From the NCBI GenBank assembly GCA_001972305.1, contig BDDD01000989.1, positions 124,001-188,000 on the forward strand: a stretch of DNA of 64,000 bases, written 5' to 3'. Source of the stretch: Cephalotus follicularis. Taxonomy: Eukaryota; Streptophyta; Magnoliopsida; Oxalidales; Cephalotaceae. Positions 60,453-64,000 of the stretch are shown here, piece by piece. A model generated the notes under the pieces. That model was not told the DNA's origin. It ran no database searches and was given only the letters and a program-made list of their open reading frames with translations. A program made the translations under genes and the position numbers. Within the stretch, counting starts at the first letter, position 1, and each line of letters starts with the position of its first letter.

Positions 60453-63400
60453 AGTGTGTGTGTGTGTGTGTAGGAGGTTCCATATTGAATTTTAGCCCCA
60501 TGAGAACTTCAATCGATTGTGTTGGCTTGATCTTCTAAGCTTCTGATGGCTAGGGCTTTTTATGATCAATGTCTTTGGCAGTTTTGTGATGATTAAATGT
60601 CAGAATTTTGACCAACATAAGTGTTTCACTAGCTTTAATGATTTTTGACTTGTACAACTATATATAATTGTATAATTGATTGTTCTTCTCAAAATCATAA
60701 TTTTTTTTTTCAAATTAGTAGTATTAATTTTATGTGAGCACTAATAATTGCAAAATTAGTTTAAATTAATTTGATGAAAGATGTTTCTCTATCTGTGCAG
60801 CACAGCTTAATTGAAGCAAGATTCAGTGGAACCAAAACCTTTTATAAATTTATATATGACTTTAATTTTGAGCATTTAAAAAAACCATATATAAATATTT
60901 TACTGTCATATTTTCTAGCTACTTAAAAATCTGAACTTGCAATTCAATCAGCAACTAAGTTTTAAGGCTTTTGTATCAAAATGTTACTTATAGTTTCAAC
61001 CATAAAATACTTTCGAGGTTACGATAAAGTGGCAGTGCAAGGTAACAAAATAAAACTAACCTTATGTAGACCTGGTAATCGGGTACTCATGGGTACCCGT
61101 GGGTACGGGTGATAACGGGTGTACCTGTTGGGTAACGGTTAATAATTACCCATTTTTTAACGGGTACTAAAAGTTATACCCATTACCCACCCGTAACGGG
61201 TATGAGTACCAGCGGGTACCCGTTTGATTTTTCTATTAAAAATAAAAATTAATTAATAAAATTGATAAAATAACTTAAAAATAGTAAATACATACCATAA
61301 ACATAAACAAATATTATATTTAAGTTATATATAATACATGTTTTCAATTACTTTACCAAGAATAAAAGGTCAAACTTGTTTCATACACATAAAAAAATCA
61401 TTGCGTGAACGGGTAATAAAAACTAGTGACTAACAAAAGTTATGTAGAAAATAAAAAATGTGATAAAATGTGGGCATTTGTTCTTTAACTCATTGCAGAA
61501 TTCCTTTTGTTGTGTGACTTCTAATATAGTGATTGTTGGGGAATTTGCAAACTTTGTGGCATACGCACTAAGCATTATCCCCAACAAGCAAATTTGGCTT
61601 TAATTCTTCAGTCTTCACCAAATTTGCTTGTTGGGGTGGGCCCCACAGGGCATTAAAGCTAACTTTGAAAGTTAGCTTGTTGCTCTTATACATATTGTCA
61701 TATATATATATATATAGGTTTTACTATTCCTCTTCATTCCTTATTTTTTATTCCCGTTAGCAGTGCTCTCTAGCACGGAATTGATAGGACTCTCCTGCGG
61801 TGCATGTATATATATAGAGAGATAAAATTACGGGTACTCGTGGGTACCCGCAGGTCGGGTGACAACGGGTGTACCCGTTGGTTAACGGGTAATATTTATC
61901 CGTTTTTTAACAGGCACTAAAACGTTAACCGATTACCCATAAAAATTACGGGTACCCGCGGGTTTAGGTAAATTTTTCCAGGTCTAACCTTATGTGTGAA
62001 TTTTGAGTCCAAAACTTTCTGAAATTGAAATTGTAACGACTCGATCCTTAACAACATGAGAAATTTTTCGTTTTTGTCCCATGCAAAACATACAGCGCCC
62101 AAACATCTGCGTTTCCACGTGATCCATCACGGTTTTGTCCTAATTGATGGATTGGTCAGAAATTTGGAGTTTCTACTAACTCCTCAGCCAATTCATCAAA
62201 AGCCGACTCATGTTATTAGGTTCAATGACCATTTCTTATATAGCACAACCCATACATTTTCCATTTTCGATGGATCCGCTTCGTACCTGTTACTTTTTAA
62301 CTTTTTCACAATTTTATAGTCTTTCAATTTCATGAAGAAATTTAAAACTTCAACAGGAAAAAAAATGTTCCTTGCATGTAACTTGTTAAAAAGTTGTTAC
62401 TAATATTTCAATAGTTAACATCCCAAATATTTAAATTATTATCTTCATTTAGATCCATAAAATGAATACTACTTGAGATTCTTTTCAAAGACAAAAATAT
62501 TGTTGTTAACTTAACGAACTTGCCAACTAGTTATGCATGCTAATGTAATGAAATGGCAATAATTATGTCCATAGATATCTCTACTTCTTGCAATCTAAAT
62601 TTCCTACATATACTGTCACAGAATGGAGCAGATCATAGAAAGGTACCAAAAGGTGACTGGGACTCGTATTCCTGAGCATGATAGCAGGGTAATTAAGACT
62701 CCTTGTATATTTTACTGCAGTAATAATTCACAGGCAATATATATATAATCAAGTACCTCAAATATTGTATGTTTTATGTGGCATTTGATTGCTTTAATTA
62801 CCCTTGTTGTAGGAACAATTGTACAATGAATTGGCAGTGCTGAAGAAAGAAACTCGCCATCTTCAACTAAGCATGAGGCGCTATACTGGGGAGGACATGA
62901 GCTCCATACCGTTCGAGGAATTGACTGAACTTGAACAAGAGCTAGAGCGATCTGTCAACAAGGTTCGAGAACGGAAGGTATATAAAATTTTCTATATATA
63001 TGTCTCTGTATATACCGTGTTTTATTTAATAATTTATATGCATCTTGCACTGTCAACTGGCCCAATTTTAGTGACACATAAGTTTTTGTCACTGATTTTT
63101 TCGCAAAATGGCTCCTGACAATAAAAATATTGTCACCGCAAAAGAGTGAAATTCTTGTAGTAATTGTCCTTCAATACTTTAACTTTATGTGTAGGTCGTT
63201 GCATGTTGCATGTTAAGTGACATCAACATGCAACACTAATGCCATTTACCCATTAGTCCTAACAAATGAACATAGATGTTTTTAGCAACATGAATCCTTT
63301 TCTATTATATATCTGCTCTAATTTTTCCAACGCAGCCTAATGATGTTTTCTGTGAACATTTTAGAAACTTGGGATCTAAATCCTCTGCTATTGCACTCAA

Positions 63401-64000
63401 TTATGGTCCTATATAAGATGGTCAATTCATCAAGAATTAACAATTAATGGCCATAACTGATCCAGCTCTTTTGATTGTTATCCTGAAATGTAATACTAGT
63501 TAATAACCCATTTAGATTGGGATTGGGATCCTCTTCGGTGCGAAAGGATTGGGCATTACCTAGTACACCAATCCAACGATGGAGAGGATTAGATAATACT
63601 CAAAATATCAATTCAATTGTCAAAATTAATAGATGTACCGTTGGATTATTTTCCCACCGTTTGTGTATAGAGCAATATCCGATCCTTTCTAGGAGAGGAT
63701 CCCAATACTTTAGATTGAGTCATGGTAATACAAAAGTTCAGATTAGTTTTTAAAATTTACGAAAATTAATGATGATTGGTTTCAACTTCCAAGCATATAT
63801 CTGTCTCCAAGTGATCACTTTTTTTGTGTTATCTTTGCTTTGCTTTCTTTCTTGAGTGGCTTGCAGAATGAACTATTGCATCAACAGCTGGATAATCTAC
63901 GCAGAAAGGTAATATCTTGACTCCATTTTTTCTCATATATACAAACAAAACAAGATATGAAGTTGACGCTTCCTTTGTTATTGATGTATAGGAGCGGATG
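59983..64000 (+). CDS. B-sister MIKC MADS-box transcription factor (TT16/FBP24-like), 5' part
   Basis: Sequence-specific nuclear factor of the B-sister clade, which acts in ovule, seed-coat and endothelium development. Exons in phase: 59983-60170, 62622-62688, 62813-62977, 63867-63908, 63992-64000, continuing past the window. Exon 1 is the MADS domain ([51 protein letters not shown]). Then come the I region ([20 protein letters not shown]) and the K domain ([68 protein letters not shown]). SMRRYTGED plus SIPFEEL is characteristic of FBP24-like B-sister proteins. The third coding exon (165 bases) covers what is usually two exons of about 62 and 100 bases. Intron 1 is 2.45 kb and holds repeats. 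No frame damage is seen. Confidence 0.95.
60400..60472 (+). repeat. (TC)n(TG)n compound microsatellite in intron 1 of the MADS gene
   Basis: About 24 TC units followed by about 11 TG units. Large first introns of MIKC genes often hold regulatory CT tracts, so this could matter for expression. Confidence 0.93.
61067..61986. mobile_element. hAT-type element in intron 1 of the MADS gene, perfect 8-bp target duplication
   Basis: ACCTTATG flanks both ends (61059-61066, 61987-61994). Terminal repeats are TAGACCTGG and CCAGGTCTA. Both arms are made of iterated gggtacccg/taacgggta words, and the 920-bp element has no transposase. A hairpin (61579-61636) and an AT run lie in its centre. Confidence 0.9.
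61579..61636. repeat. Perfect 19-bp hairpin inside the hAT element
   Basis: ccccaacaagcaaatttgg, a 20-base loop, then its exact reverse complement. A second smaller dyad (aagctaacttt/aaagttagctt) follows at about 61655-61680. The stem could be the core of a foldback MITE nested in the element. Confidence 0.85.
63520..63708. mobile_element. Mutator-like MITE in intron 3 of the MADS gene, perfect 9-bp target duplication
   Basis: TTTAGATTG flanks both ends (63511-63519, 63709-63717). Inverted ends are GGATTGGGATCCTCT and (inward from the right) GTATTGGGATCCTCT. It is 189 bp with no ORF. The clean duplication points to a fairly recent insertion. Confidence 0.9.

Noticed and set aside
62056-62319. 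Plus-strand open frame of 87 codons in intron 1 of the MADS gene
   Set aside because: No recognisable domain; composition is typical of AT-rich intron and it lies just beyond the hAT element.

Overview
This is nuclear DNA of a core eudicot plant. Genes are split by many AT-rich introns with GT/AG borders, intergenic DNA is full of LTR retrotransposons and small DNA-transposon derivatives, and the proteins belong to plant families (STP hexose/H+ symporter, plant KDM3-type JmjC proteins, a B-sister MIKC MADS-box gene). I cannot name the species.

Layout. 1-1493 (-): 5' two exons of an STP hexose transporter that runs off the left edge. 3467-8742 (+): complete seven-exon gene for the mitochondrial succinyl-CoA ligase alpha subunit. 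9174-9650: degenerate tandem repeat. 9715-13457 (+): short Ty1/copia element with LTRs and a target duplication. 14098-15013 (-): decayed Myb/SANT-like gene. 15017-23653: TIR-bounded shell invaded by a 6.8-kb copia element (15475-22246, -) and a small hAT derivative (22471-22652). 24968-25205: complete TRIM element. 25229-25708: another hAT-like element.

The centre (about 26.8-55.0 kb) is a tandem duplication of a KDM3/JMJ25-type JmjC histone demethylase gene, both copies on the minus strand and both open across all exons. Copy A (26871-42183, 13 exons, about 1371 aa) has a large seven-unit acidic repeat inserted between the two halves of its JmjC domain, an intron 11 swollen by a decayed exon-11 duplicate, a gypsy fragment and hAT/Mutator-like elements, and an extra basic C-terminal exon. 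Copy B (46840-54841, 12 exons, about 1035 aa) keeps two repeat units, has HxE in place of HxD at the iron site, and ends earlier. Between them lies a Myb/SANT-like gene (43261-44578, -) with its own internal tandem repeat.

The right end (59983-64000, +) holds the first five coding exons of a B-sister (TT16/FBP24-like) MADS-box gene. Its first intron carries a hAT-like element with a hairpin, and its third intron a Mutator-like MITE.

The genes do not form a pathway: sugar uptake, TCA cycle, chromatin demethylation and ovule/seed-coat transcription are independent neighbours. I found no wholly new system. The most unusual biology is the asymmetric divergence of the two JmjC genes. Much of the rest is transposon stratigraphy, where target-site duplications can be read directly.
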